Shown here: positions 16,250-24,745 of the stretch, in pieces
Layout of the letters: every line of letters starts with the position of its first letter
How positions within the stretch are numbered: position 1 is the first letter of the stretch
Notes under the pieces: model-generated
What the model saw: only the letters and a program-made list of their open reading frames with translations
The model's database searches: none
Told to the model about the DNA's origin: nothing
Source of the DNA: Streptomyces cinerochromogenes
GTDB lineage: Bacteria > Actinomycetota > Actinomycetes > Streptomycetales > Streptomycetaceae
Assembly (NCBI RefSeq): GCF_014648635.1
Contig: NZ_BMRM01000031.1
Span: 1 to 64,000 of the forward strand
Reading direction: 5' to 3'
Length of the DNA: 64,000 nt
Position numbers and translations under genes: made by a program

Positions 16250-17200
16250 TCAGCCCGCCTTCCCCGAGGTGCCGGTGCCCGGGGCCGGGCCTTTGGGGGC
16301 GGCGGCCTCGCCCAGCTCCGCCGAGATCCGGCCCAGCTGCGCGAGCCGCTGCTCCAGGCTCGGGTGGGTGGCGAAGAACCGCTCGATGCCTCCCTCCCGG
16401 CCGGTCGCCGGGGTGAAGTAGAACGCGTTGAACGCCTGGGCCGTCCGCAGATCCTTCGTCGGGATCCTCGCGATCTCCCCGGAGACCTTGGTGAGGGCCG
16501 CCGCCAGCGCCGAGGGCCGGCCGGTCAGGAGCGCCGCCGCGCGGTCGGCCGCCAGCTCGCGGTACCGGGACAGCGCCCGGATCAGCAGGAAGCTGATCGC
16601 GTACACGGCCGCCGACACCCCCAGCACGGCGGCGAGCACGGCGGCGGTGTTCTGGTCCCGGCGGCCGCCGCCGAAGACCTGGGAGTAGAACGCGAACCGG
16701 ACGATCAGACCCGCGACCACCCCGAGGAAGGAGGCGATCGTGATGACGGCGACGTCCTTGTGCCGCACGTGCGCCAGCTCGTGCGCCAGCACGCCCTCCA
16801 GCTCGGCGGGCTCCAGCCGGCGCAGCAGCCCCGTGGTCACGCAGACCACCGCGTGATCGGCGCTGCGCCCGGTCGCGAACGCGTTCGGCATGTCCATCTC
16901 GGACACGGCCACCACCGGCTTGGGCAGGTCGGCGAGGGCGCACAGCCGGTCGACCACGGCGTGCAGCCCGGGATACTCCGCCCGCTCCACGACCCGCCCG
17001 CGCATCGCGAACATCGCGATCCGGTCGGAGAACCAGAACTGCGCCACGAACAGCGCGCCGATCAGGACGGCGACCAGCACCCAGGACTTCAGCAGCACGA
17101 TCAGCGCGGCGACGAAGCCCACGTACAGCAGTCCGAGCAGGAACAGCGTGAGACCCATGCGTACGGTCAGCCGCCGATCGCTCCGGAAGCGGCTCTGCAT
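16250..17200 (-). CDS. htpX: HtpX-type membrane zinc metalloprotease (M48B)
   Basis: A 316-residue protein. Two N-terminal transmembrane segments (residues about 15-55), the zinc-binding HELAH motif (GVLAHELAHVRHKDVAV), further hydrophobic segments (TIASFLGVVAGLIVRF, VLGVSAAVYAISFLLIR) and the third metal ligand region ELAADRAAALLTG define HtpX. It degrades misfolded membrane proteins at the cytoplasmic membrane. The gene runs into pspAB with a 3-base gap. No obvious heat-shock operator was seen upstream. Confidence 0.92.
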   Translation of the reverse strand: MQSRFRSDRRLTVRMGLTLFLLGLLYVGFVAALIVLLKSWVLVAVLIGALFVAQFWFSDRIAMFAMRGRVVERAEYPGLHAVVDRLCALADLPKPVVAVSEMDMPNAFATGRSADHAVVCVTTGLLRRLEPAELEGVLAHELAHVRHKDVAVITIASFLGVVAGLIVRFAFYSQVFGGGRRDQNTAAVLAAVLGVSAAVYAISFLLIRALSRYRELAADRAAALLTGRPSALAAALTKVSGEIARIPTKDLRTAQAFNAFYFTPATGREGGIERFFATHPSLEQRLAQLGRISAELGEAAAPKGPAPGTGTSGKAG

Positions 17201-17357
17201 CGTGCATCACCCCGCAGTCAGGCACTCGTCCCGCTGTCCAGTGTGCACCTGCCGATTCCCATGAAGTGGTCCCGAACGGCCCCAGGCCGGGCAAAGATCG
17301 CTCTGCGCTCGCCGTGCGCCGACGCGGGGCCGCTGTGCGGGTGGCTGTCGCCGTGCG

Positions 17358-17612
17358 TCAGTACGGCGAGCGCATCTGTGCGTAGCCCAGCAGCACGATG
17401 ACCACCGCCACGCAGCCGAGCACCACGGCCGTCGACACCCAGGAGGACCGGCGTGGCACCGGGTCCGGGTCGGCACGGAAGGGAGCCGGCTCCGGCGGGT
17501 TCTCCTTCCAGCGGGCGGCGAGCATCCGGGCCCGGGCGGAGGGCTCCTTGTGCTCGGCCGAGTTCGCCCACCTGTGATCGAACTCGCGCTCCCAGTCCTC
17601 GTGTTCGGGCAT
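17358..17612 (-). CDS. Small membrane protein with acidic N-terminus, function unknown
   Basis: An 84-residue protein, MPEHEDWEREFDHRWANSAEH. The N-terminal 55 residues are soluble and charged, and one transmembrane helix lies near the C-terminus (STAVVLGCVAVVIVLLGYAQ), ending MRSPY. A GAGAGGTT-like ribosome site (cctctc on the plus strand, 17625) is near the start. No family was recognised. Confidence 0.6.
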   Translation of the reverse strand: MPEHEDWEREFDHRWANSAEHKEPSARARMLAARWKENPPEPAPFRADPDPVPRRSSWVSTAVVLGCVAVVIVLLGYAQMRSPY

Positions 17613-17720
17613 CCCCGTTCAACCTCTCTCGTCCGACAGAGTCCGGGGGCATGATCCCCCGACAATAGGAAGTTTGAGAAGCGCGAAAGGTTGCACGGGG
17701 CCGGCCGGCAGATCGTCCGG

Positions 17721-18710
17721 TCATCCGGAACGGCGGAAACGGGACCGGTACGCGGTGGGTGTCGTGTCCAGCTTGCGGCGGAACGCCCGGATCAGGGTGT
17801 CCGTCGTACCGAAACCGCACGCGGACGCGACCCGGTCCAGGGTGTCGTCGGTGGTCTCCAGCCGGTTCCGGGCCGCCTCGACGCGGGCCGCCTCGATGTA
17901 GGCGGCCGGGGTCATGCCGAGTTCCGTCTTGAAGACGCGGGTCAGCTGGCGCTCGCTGACATGGGCGTGCCGGGCGAGGTCGGCGATGGTCAGCGGCCCG
18001 GCGAGGTACTCGGCGACGAAGTGGCGCAGCCCGGCCATGCGCGGGGTGGTCGAGACGGGCTCCACGGGGACGCTGAACTGGCTCTGCCCGCCCGGCCGCT
18101 TCAGGTACATGACGAGCTGACGGGCGACCCGCAGGGCGACGGCCTCCCCGAAGTCCTCGGCGACGAGCGCGAGGGACAGATCCAGGCAGGCGGTGATGCC
18201 CGCGCCGGTCCACACCCCGCCGTCGCGGATGAAGATCGGGTCGGCGTCGACCTCGACCGAGGGGTGGTCGGCGGCGAGCTGCTGCGCGGTCGACCAGTGG
18301 GTGGTGGCGCGCCTGCCGTCCAGCAGCCCGGCGGCGGCGAGCAGATGGGCGCCCACGCAGACGGAGGCGATGCGCCGGCTCCGGGCGGCGAGCATCCGCA
18401 CCCGGCCGACGACGCCGGCATCGGCGAGCGCGTGCACCCGGCCCTCCCCGTCGACCTCGACCGACCCCGGCACCAGCAGCGTGTCGATGGCCTGCCCCGA
18501 CACCTCCTCGAAGGTGAGATCGGGCAGTACCCGCACCCCCGCGGCGGTGGTCACGGGATCCATGCTCTCGCCGGCCAGCACCACCCGGTACCCGCCGTCG
18601 TCCCCGATCTCCCGCCGCAGCAGGGCGAACACCTCCGGCGGCCCGGTGACGTCCAGCAGGTCCACGCCCTCGAACAGCATGACGACGACGAGCCGCCGCA
18701 CCCCACCCAC
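17721..18710 (-). CDS. GlxA-family transcriptional regulator (DJ-1/PfpI + AraC)
   Basis: A 329-residue protein, GTG start. The N-terminal DJ-1/PfpI-like domain (residues about 8-185) has the nucleophile-elbow Cys in RIASVCVGAHLLAAAG. The C-terminal AraC domain has two helix-turn-helix motifs (LTIADLARHAHVSERQLTRVF, LDRVASACGFGTTDTLIRAF). Such regulators respond to unknown metabolites. It is divergent from the isochorismatase-like hydrolase (126 bases between starts), the usual arrangement for a regulator and its target, so control of that gene is likely. Confidence 0.87.
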   Translation of the reverse strand: MGGVRRLVVVMLFEGVDLLDVTGPPEVFALLRREIGDDGGYRVVLAGESMDPVTTAAGVRVLPDLTFEEVSGQAIDTLLVPGSVEVDGEGRVHALADAGVVGRVRMLAARSRRIASVCVGAHLLAAAGLLDGRRATTHWSTAQQLAADHPSVEVDADPIFIRDGGVWTGAGITACLDLSLALVAEDFGEAVALRVARQLVMYLKRPGGQSQFSVPVEPVSTTPRMAGLRHFVAEYLAGPLTIADLARHAHVSERQLTRVFKTELGMTPAAYIEAARVEAARNRLETTDDTLDRVASACGFGTTDTLIRAFRRKLDTTPTAYRSRFRRSG

Positions 18711-18836
18711 GCCCGCTCCCCTGGTCGCCCGCCCGATGTCCGGATCTGCAAGTTACCTGACATTGCCGCCATGCGGGCCCGGCTCCTAGCGTGATCTTCG
18801 TACCCACGACACCCACCCACCACGAAAGGGCGTGCC

Positions 18837-19427
18837 ATGCCCACGACGACCCTGCGCGCACTGAACGGCCTCGACCAGACCCCCGCCTCGCTCGCCGACT
18901 CCACGCTGATCCTGGTCGACTACCAGAACACCTACACCCGGGGCGTCATGGAGCTGGAGGGCTGGGAGGCCGCCCTCGACGCCGCCGCCGAGCTGCTGGC
19001 CCGGGCGCGGGCAGCGGGCGCCCGGGTCGTCCACATCGTCAACGACGGCGGCGAGGGCACCCCCTACGACATCCGCGCCGAGATCGGCCGCATCCACCCC
19101 CGCGTGGCCCCGGCCGAGGGCGAGCCCGTCGTCGTCAAGACCGTCCCCGACGCCTTCCGCGGCACCGACCTCGCCGACCACGTGGACGCCGCCGGCCACA
19201 AGGACGTCGTGATCGCCGGCTTCATGACCCACATGTGCGTCCTGTTCACCGCCCAGGGCGCCTTCCTCCGCGGCAACCGCCCCACCGTCGTCGCCGCGGC
19301 CTCCGCGACCCGCCCCCTGCGCACACCGCTCGGCGAGGTCCCCGCGGCCCAGCTCCACCACAGTGCCCTCGCCATCGTGGAGGACCTCTACGGCGTGGTC
19401 GTACCGTCGGCCTCCTCGCTGGACTGA
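18837..19427 (+). CDS. Isochorismatase-like cysteine hydrolase
   Basis: A 196-residue protein. The cysteine-hydrolase triad is visible: Asp in LILVDYQNTY, Lys in PVVVKTVPDAF, and the catalytic Cys in GFMTHMCVLFTAQG. Members act on isochorismate, nicotinamide or related amides; the substrate here is unknown. The gene diverges from a GlxA-family regulator and has its own transcript, ended by the shared terminator at 19505-19545. Confidence 0.87.
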   Translation: MPTTTLRALNGLDQTPASLADSTLILVDYQNTYTRGVMELEGWEAALDAAAELLARARAAGARVVHIVNDGGEGTPYDIRAEIGRIHPRVAPAEGEPVVVKTVPDAFRGTDLADHVDAAGHKDVVIAGFMTHMCVLFTAQGAFLRGNRPTVVAAASATRPLRTPLGEVPAAQLHHSALAIVEDLYGVVVPSASSLD

Positions 19428-19504
19428 CCACGGCCACCCGAAGCACCCGGGGGCTCCGCGGCGGGGCTGGCCCGGAAAGGCCCGGTGACCGGGAGACGGA
19501 AAAG

Positions 19505-19545
19505 CCGTCGGCCGGCTCTCCCGAGGGGAGAGCCGGCCGACGGCC
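19505..19545. terminator. Bidirectional terminator between the hydrolase and glnA, 19-bp perfect stem
   Basis: Arms 19505-19523 and 19527-19545 are exact complements with the loop gag. Position: 48 bases upstream of the glnA stop (19593, leftward) and 78 bases past the hydrolase stop, so it ends both convergent transcripts. It is the longest perfect stem I found in the window. Confidence 0.82.
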
Positions 19546-19592
19546 CACAGACGGCCCAGGAGCGCGGAAACCCGCTCTGACCTGGGGCGATA

Positions 19593-21002
19593 TCACACGT
19601 CGAAGTACAGCTCGAACTCGTGCGGGTGCGGACGCAGCTGGAGCGGGGCGATCTCGTTGGTGCGCTTGAAGTCGATCCACGTCTCGATCAGGTCGGACGT
19701 GAACACGTCGCCCTGGAGGAGGAACTCGTGGTCGGCCTCGAGGGCGTCGAGGACCGCGTTCAGCGAGGTCGGGACCTGGGCGACGTTCGCGTGCTCCTCG
19801 GGAGCCAGCTCGTACAGGTCCTTGTCGATCGGCTCGGCCGGCTCGATCTTGTTCTTGATGCCGTCGAGGCCCGCGAGGAGCAGCGCCGAGAAGGCGAGGT
19901 ACGGGTTGCCGGAGGAGTCGGGCGCGCGGAACTCGACGCGCTTGGCCTTCGGGTTGGAGCCCGTGATCGGGATACGCATCGCGGCGGAGCGGTTGCGCTG
20001 CGAGTACACCAGGTTGATCGGCGCCTCGAAGCCCGGCACCAGGCGGTGGTAGGAGTTCACCGTCGGGTTGGTGAAGGCCAGCAGCGACGGAGCGTGCTTG
20101 AGGATGCCGCCGATGTAGTAGCGGGCGGTGTCCGACAGGCCCGCGTAACCGGCCTCGTCGTAGAACAGCGGGTCGCCGTTGGCCCACAGCGACTGGTGCA
20201 CGTGCATGCCGGAGCCGTTGTCACCGAAGATCGGCTTCGGCATGAAGGTCGCGGTCTTGCCGTTGCGCCAGGCGACGTTCTTCACGATGTACTTGAAGAG
20301 CTGCAGGTCGTCGGCGGCGGCGAGCAGGGTGTTGAACTTGTAGTTGATCTCCGCCTGGCCGGCGGTGCCCACCTCGTGGTGCTGGCGCTCGACCTTCAGG
20401 CCCTGCTTGTCCAGCTCCAGGGAGATCTCGGCGCGCAGGTCGGCGAAGTGGTCGACCGGCGGGACCGGGAAGTAACCGCCCTTGTACCGGACCTTGTACC
20501 CGCGGTTGTTCTCCAGGGCGCCGGTGTTCCAGGCACCCGCCTCGGAGTCGATGTGGTAGAAGGACTCGTTCGCCGAGGTGGCGAAGCGGACGGAGTCGAA
20601 GACGTAGAACTCGGCCTCGGGGCCGAAGTACGCCGTGTCGGCGATGCCGGTCGACGCCAGGTACGCCTCCGCCTTCTTCGCGACGTTCCGCGGGTCACGG
20701 GAGTACTGCTCGCCCGTGATCGGGTCGTGGATGAAGAAGTTGATGTTGAGGGTCTTGTCGCGGCGGAACGGGTCCACACGGGCGGTGGACAGGTCGGCAC
20801 GCAGAGCCATGTCGGACTCGTGGATGGCCTGGAAACCACGGATCGACGATCCGTCGAAGGCCAGCTCCTCGTCCGGGTCGAACGCCTCAACGGGCACCGT
20901 GAAGTGCTGCATGACGCCCGGCAGGTCGCAGAACCGGACGTCGACGAACTTGACGTCCTCGTCCGCGATGAACTTCTTGGCCTCGTCGGCGTTCTGGAAC
21001 AT
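19593..21002 (-). CDS. glnA: Glutamine synthetase type I
   Basis: A 469-residue enzyme beginning MFQNADEAKKFIADEDVKFV, the standard length and N-terminus for GlnA. Seen: the substrate and metal motifs WANGDPLFYDEAGYAGL, KPIFGDNGSGMHVHQS, and FMPKPIFGDNGSG. The segment IDKDLYELAPEE carries the Tyr that GlnE adenylylates. It combines glutamate and ammonium into glutamine with ATP and is inactivated post-translationally by adenylylation, unlike GlnII. The start at 21002 follows a good GGAGGAG site. A GlnR box lies about 98-135 bases upstream of the start. Confidence 0.98.
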   Translation of the reverse strand: MFQNADEAKKFIADEDVKFVDVRFCDLPGVMQHFTVPVEAFDPDEELAFDGSSIRGFQAIHESDMALRADLSTARVDPFRRDKTLNINFFIHDPITGEQYSRDPRNVAKKAEAYLASTGIADTAYFGPEAEFYVFDSVRFATSANESFYHIDSEAGAWNTGALENNRGYKVRYKGGYFPVPPVDHFADLRAEISLELDKQGLKVERQHHEVGTAGQAEINYKFNTLLAAADDLQLFKYIVKNVAWRNGKTATFMPKPIFGDNGSGMHVHQSLWANGDPLFYDEAGYAGLSDTARYYIGGILKHAPSLLAFTNPTVNSYHRLVPGFEAPINLVYSQRNRSAAMRIPITGSNPKAKRVEFRAPDSSGNPYLAFSALLLAGLDGIKNKIEPAEPIDKDLYELAPEEHANVAQVPTSLNAVLDALEADHEFLLQGDVFTSDLIETWIDFKRTNEIAPLQLRPHPHEFELYFDV

Positions 21003-21083
21003 CCAGCTCCTCCTACTCCCGACCGTCCTCGCCGGGGTGGTAGATCGTTCGTGCGGCCAGTGCGGTGGCACACGCTGGTCTCG

Positions 21084-21137
21084 ACCCTAGGGACGGGTGA
21101 TTTCTCGGGCGTGACCCGTTTGTTTCGCAGAAGTTAA
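21084..21137 (-). promoter_or_regulatory. GlnR box upstream of glnA, with possible -10
   Basis: Minus-strand reading from 21137: TTAAC, 6 bases, GAAAC, 6 bases, GTCAC, 6 bases, GAAAT (ending 21100), each pentamer 11 bases from the next. It matches the GlnR consensus gTnAc-n6-GaAAc-n6-gTnAc-n6-GaAAc almost exactly. TAGGGT at 21089-21084, downstream of the box, is a possible -10. The glnII box at 13231-13268 is built on the same plan, so both synthetase genes are probably in one regulon. Confidence 0.82.
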
Positions 21138-21212
21138 CCGGCCACATGTCCACGGTAGCCCCGGCGCCCCCCTGCGCGTAGTGCCCGAAACCGGGCGCAG
21201 TACCGTGGACGG

Positions 21213-21680
21213 GTGGACAACAGGCAGGCAATCGGATCGTGGCTCTCCGGCCCCCGCGCGGCCATGGAAGAGGCGGGCGCGGACTTCGGATACCGGGGCG
21301 AGCAGCTCGGCCTCCCGGAGCACGGACCGAACTCGGTCGCACGGCCGGGACGGCGGCTCGGCGCACTCGCCGTGGACTGGGCGCTGTGCGTCCTGATCGC
21401 ATACGGCCTGATCACCCACGGCTACAGCCCGGCTACGAGCAACTGGGCGCTCGGCGTCTTCTTCGTCCTGAGCGCCCTGACCGTCGGCACGGTCGGCTTC
21501 ACCCCGGGCAAGCGCCTCTTCGGCATCCGCGTCGTGGCCCTGGAGACCGGCACGGTCAGCCCGGGGCGCGCCCTGCTGCGCACGGTCCTGCTGTGCCTCG
21601 CCGTCCCCGCCCTGGTCTGGGACCGCGACGGCCGCGGCCTGCACGACCGGCTCGCCAGGACGGTCGAGGTACGCATCTGA
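21213..21680 (+). CDS. RDD-family membrane protein
   Basis: A 155-residue protein, GTG start. Seen: ARPGRRLGALAVDWALC (Arg, Asp characteristic of RDD), two or three transmembrane segments (LCVLIAYGLITHG, FVLSALTVGTVGF) and TPGKRLFGIRVVALETG, the TPGK motif of the family. Function unknown; some members affect ion transport. In S. coelicolor (from memory, SCO2197) it is followed directly by the DUF4191 gene; here the spore pigment block lies between them. Confidence 0.85.
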   Translation: MDNRQAIGSWLSGPRAAMEEAGADFGYRGEQLGLPEHGPNSVARPGRRLGALAVDWALCVLIAYGLITHGYSPATSNWALGVFFVLSALTVGTVGFTPGKRLFGIRVVALETGTVSPGRALLRTVLLCLAVPALVWDRDGRGLHDRLARTVEVRI

Positions 21681-21699
21681 GCGAAGGGTAGGGACCCGA

Positions 21700-21758
21700 A
21701 CGCGTGATCCCGGTGACCCGTACGCGTGATCCCGGTGGCCCGCGCCACCGGGATCACG
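21700..21758. terminator. Terminator hairpin with duplicated left arm between the RDD gene and the pigment cluster
   Basis: Hairpin: cgtgatcccggtggc (21725-21739), loop ccgc, and its exact complement (21744-21758). A 21-base direct repeat of the left side precedes it (21700-21720 and 21722-21742, one mismatch at gacccg/ggcccg). It sits between convergent genes (RDD ends 21680, the hydroxylase ends 21763), so it probably terminates both. Confidence 0.7.
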
Positions 21759-21762
21759 TGTT

Positions 21763-23421
21763 TCAGCCTCTCCGCAGCACGGTCGTCACCGCCTGCCGCA
21801 GCTCCCCCTCCGCGTCCCCCGCGGCCCCCGCCGCGCGCCACGCCACGAACCCGTCCGGCCGTACCAGCACCGCGCCGTCCGCCGTCGTACCGTGCGCGGC
21901 CGCCCAGTCGGTGCCGCCTGCGGGGCCCTCGCCGTCGTAGGTGAGGTCGGCGTCCGGCCCGGTGCCGATCCGGTACGCCTCCAGGCGTACGCCGTCCGAG
22001 CCGGCGATGCTCCGGGCGGCGGCGTGCCAGGCCTGCCCCGCGGCCGAGCCCGCGTCGCAGAGCAGCACCAGGGAGCGCTCGTACAGGTCGACCGTGGACA
22101 GCCGCTCGCCCGCGCGGCGCAGCCACAGGTGCGGGGCCCGGCTGCCCGGGTCCGCGGTCAGCCGCACCCCGTCGGGCACGACCGGGTGGGCCGGGTCGGC
22201 GCCCAGGACCGCGCCCTCCAGATAGCGGTAGGCGAGGACCACCGGGAGGATGCCGCTGCGCGGACCGCCGCCGACGCCGGGCGTGGGGGCGAAGCCGGGG
22301 TGGGCGTGCTCCACCGAGCGGGCCGAGGCGCGGGCGCTGGTGGCGAGGGCGACGGGCCGCCGCTCGGTGTCGTAGGTGTCCAGCAGGCCGGGTCCGGCCC
22401 AGCCGTCGAGGACGGCGGACAGCTTCCAGGCCAGGTTGTGGGCGTCCTGGATGCCGGTGTTGGAGCCGAAGGCGCCGGTCGGGGACATCTCGTGCGCGGA
22501 GTCGCCGGCGAGCAGGACCCGGCCGGCCGAGTACCGCTCGGCGACGCGTTCCGCGGCGCGCCAGGACGCCTTGCCGGTGATCTCGACGTCGAGGTCGGGG
22601 ACGCCGACGGCCAGCCGGATGTGCCGCTGGAGCCGTTCCTCGGTGAACTCCTCCAGCGTCTCGCCGTGCTCCGGGTGCCAGGGGGCGTGGAAGACCCAGT
22701 GCTCCTTGTTGTCGACGGGCAGCAGGGCGCCGTCGGCCTGCGGGTTGGTGAGGTAGCAGCAGATGAAGTGCCGGTCGCCGACCGTGTCGGCGAGCAGCTT
22801 GGACCGGAAGGTGACGCTCACGTTGGCGAAGAGGTCCCCGGGTCCGCTCTGCCCGATGCCGAGGCGGCGGCGCACGGGGCTGCGCGGGCCGTCGCACGCG
22901 ACCAGGTAGTCCGCCCGGACGGTGTACATCGAGTCGCTGTCGCGGTCCCGGACGAACGCCGTCACTCCTTCGGGGTCCTGCTCGAAGCCCTCCATCTCGT
23001 GGAAGTAGCGCAGGTCCCCGCCGAGCGCGCGGGCCCCCTTCAGCAGCACCGGTTCGAGATCGTTCTGGCTGCACAGGCACCAGGTCGTGGGGCTGAACTT
23101 CGCCAGTCCGCCGCCCGGGTCGATCTCCCTGAACAGCCATTCGCCGGCGTCGCCGACCAGGGTCGGGGTCTGGAGGATGCCGTGGTTGTCCGCGAGCAGC
23201 GAGGCCGCCGCCTTGATGTCCGGCTCGACGCCGGCCACCCGGTACAGCTCCATCGTCCGGAGGTTGTTGCCGCGGCCACGTGGGTGGATCGAGGTCCCGG
23301 AGTGCCGCTCGACGAGCATGTGCGGTACGCCGAGACGGCCCAGGAACAGGGAGAGGGACAGGCCCACCAGGGAGCCGCCCACGACGAGGACGGGCACCTG
23401 GTGATCGGCTTTGTGCTGCAT
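21763..23421 (-). CDS. whiE-ORFVIII: FAD-dependent aromatic hydroxylase, spore pigment (WhiE ORFVIII-type)
   Basis: A 552-residue flavoprotein monooxygenase. The FAD-binding Rossmann motif is VLVVGGSLVGLSLSLFLGRLG (residues about 10-30) and the GD motif is GRVLLAGDSAHEMSPTGAFG. The start at 23421 (MQHKADHQVPVL) is chosen by the GGAG six bases upstream. It likely hydroxylates the aromatic polyketide product. It is divergent from the polyketide genes, with 200 bases between starts, exactly as whiE-ORFVIII is in S. coelicolor. In that species this gene has its own promoter and acts late in sporulation. Confidence 0.88.
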   Translation of the reverse strand: MQHKADHQVPVLVVGGSLVGLSLSLFLGRLGVPHMLVERHSGTSIHPRGRGNNLRTMELYRVAGVEPDIKAAASLLADNHGILQTPTLVGDAGEWLFREIDPGGGLAKFSPTTWCLCSQNDLEPVLLKGARALGGDLRYFHEMEGFEQDPEGVTAFVRDRDSDSMYTVRADYLVACDGPRSPVRRRLGIGQSGPGDLFANVSVTFRSKLLADTVGDRHFICCYLTNPQADGALLPVDNKEHWVFHAPWHPEHGETLEEFTEERLQRHIRLAVGVPDLDVEITGKASWRAAERVAERYSAGRVLLAGDSAHEMSPTGAFGSNTGIQDAHNLAWKLSAVLDGWAGPGLLDTYDTERRPVALATSARASARSVEHAHPGFAPTPGVGGGPRSGILPVVLAYRYLEGAVLGADPAHPVVPDGVRLTADPGSRAPHLWLRRAGERLSTVDLYERSLVLLCDAGSAAGQAWHAAARSIAGSDGVRLEAYRIGTGPDADLTYDGEGPAGGTDWAAAHGTTADGAVLVRPDGFVAWRAAGAAGDAEGELRQAVTTVLRRG

Positions 23422-23621
23422 CAAGGCTCCAGAGGCAGGGGTCGGGATGTGAGGCGCGTCGCTCTTTCTGTGCCCTGTGGGACGGGTTTCGCGTGCGCAA
23501 TCACCCACGTGGTTCACGCGAGTCGCGCACACCGCGGGAAGCGGCACAGGATCAAGAAGCGCTGACGTCGCGTCATCGGCCGCCGGCGTTCGCCTCTGCC
23601 CCCGTGAAGGAGATGCGCAGC
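23422..23621. promoter_or_regulatory. Divergent promoter region of the spore pigment cluster
   Basis: 200 bases between the hydroxylase and WhiE ORFI starts, the only place from which both arms can be transcribed. It contains the 8-base palindrome ccacgtgg (23505-23512) flanked by cgcgtg (23490-23495) and cacgcg (23515-23520), a candidate operator. I could not identify a confident -35/-10 pair. By analogy with S. coelicolor whiE, developmental sigma factors would be expected to act here. Confidence 0.5.
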
Positions 23622-24710
23622 ATGACCACCACCACGTCGGAAAAGATTTCGGCCCCGTCGACGCGTCAGGTGTCGAAACGGGTCTCCCAGTCCGTGTTCG
23701 ACGGCTCCCGTCTCCGGGTCGTCCTGCTCGTGGACGTCCACGACGGCGCCCAGCAGCAGTTCCTGGAGGCCTACGAGCAACTGTGCAACCAGGTGGCGCA
23801 GGTGCCCGGCCATGTCAGCGACCAGCTGTGCCAGTCGATCGAGAATCCCTCCCAATGGCTCATCACCAGCGAGTGGGAGAGCGCCCCGCCGTTCCTCACC
23901 TGGGTGAACAGCGAGGAGCACGTCCGGATGGTGGAGCCGCTGCACAGCTGCGTCCGGGACACCCGGTCGCTGCGCTTCCACATCGTCCGGGAGACCGGCG
24001 GCGGGGAGGCCGCCGCCTCCGGGGCGCGGCGCCGGCTCCAGGCGTCGCCGCGGATCGGCGACGGAGTGATCCGGCACGCGCTCACCTTCACGGTCAAGCC
24101 GGGCAGCGAGGCGCAGGTCAAGCGGATCCTCGCCGACTACGCCTCGCCCCGGGCGAAGGTCGACGAGACCACCCGGCTGTGCCGGACCTCGCTGTTCATG
24201 CACGGCAACCGGGTCGTGCGGGCCATCGAGGTGCGCGGCGACCTGCTCGCGGCGCTGCGGCACGTCGCCCGGCAGCCGGAGGTGCGGGCCGTCGAGGAGG
24301 CCATCAACCCCTACCTGGAGCAGGAGCGGGACCTGAACGACCAGGAGTCGGCGCGGGTGTTCTTCACCCGGGCGGCGCTGCCGGCCGTGCACCACGTCAC
24401 CGCGGACGAACTCACCGAGGGCGAGCGCAGGGCGCTGTACTACCCGGCCCGCCCGGGCGACGGGATGCAGCTGGCGGAACTGCTCGCCCAGCAGGACGAG
24501 GCGGCGGCGGCGGACCCGGACAGCCCGGTCCTGCGCAGCACGATCTTCCAGCGCGACGACGTCGTCGTACGGCTGGTCGACGTAGCCCCCGGCCCCGGAG
24601 GCCGGGCCGTGCTGCCGGAGCCCGGGCGGCAGAGCGCGCTGAGCGCTCTGCTGGACGGCGAGCCCGTCGGCATGGACCTCGTCACCGACCGCCGCTCGCC
24701 CGACGCCTGA
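23622..24710 (+). CDS. whiE-ORFI: WhiE ORFI homologue, SchA/CurD-type polyketide protein
   Basis: A 362-residue protein. An N-terminal ABM-like monooxygenase domain (residues about 25-110, VVLLVDVHDGAQQQFLEAYEQL) is followed by a SchA/CurD-type domain (residues about 150-360). The start is taken as ATG 23622: GGAG at 23609-23612 is nine bases upstream, while ATG 23613 would leave no spacing. The family is found only in spore pigment-type polyketide clusters (whiE, sch, cur), where it is needed for correct pigment formation; the exact chemistry is not known to me. First gene of the rightward operon. Confidence 0.88.
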   Translation: MTTTTSEKISAPSTRQVSKRVSQSVFDGSRLRVVLLVDVHDGAQQQFLEAYEQLCNQVAQVPGHVSDQLCQSIENPSQWLITSEWESAPPFLTWVNSEEHVRMVEPLHSCVRDTRSLRFHIVRETGGGEAAASGARRRLQASPRIGDGVIRHALTFTVKPGSEAQVKRILADYASPRAKVDETTRLCRTSLFMHGNRVVRAIEVRGDLLAALRHVARQPEVRAVEEAINPYLEQERDLNDQESARVFFTRAALPAVHHVTADELTEGERRALYYPARPGDGMQLAELLAQQDEAAAADPDSPVLRSTIFQRDDVVVRLVDVAPGPGGRAVLPEPGRQSALSALLDGEPVGMDLVTDRRSPDA

Positions 24711-24745
24711 CCCGGCAGGGCCAGTACACCCAACGGAGGAACGCC

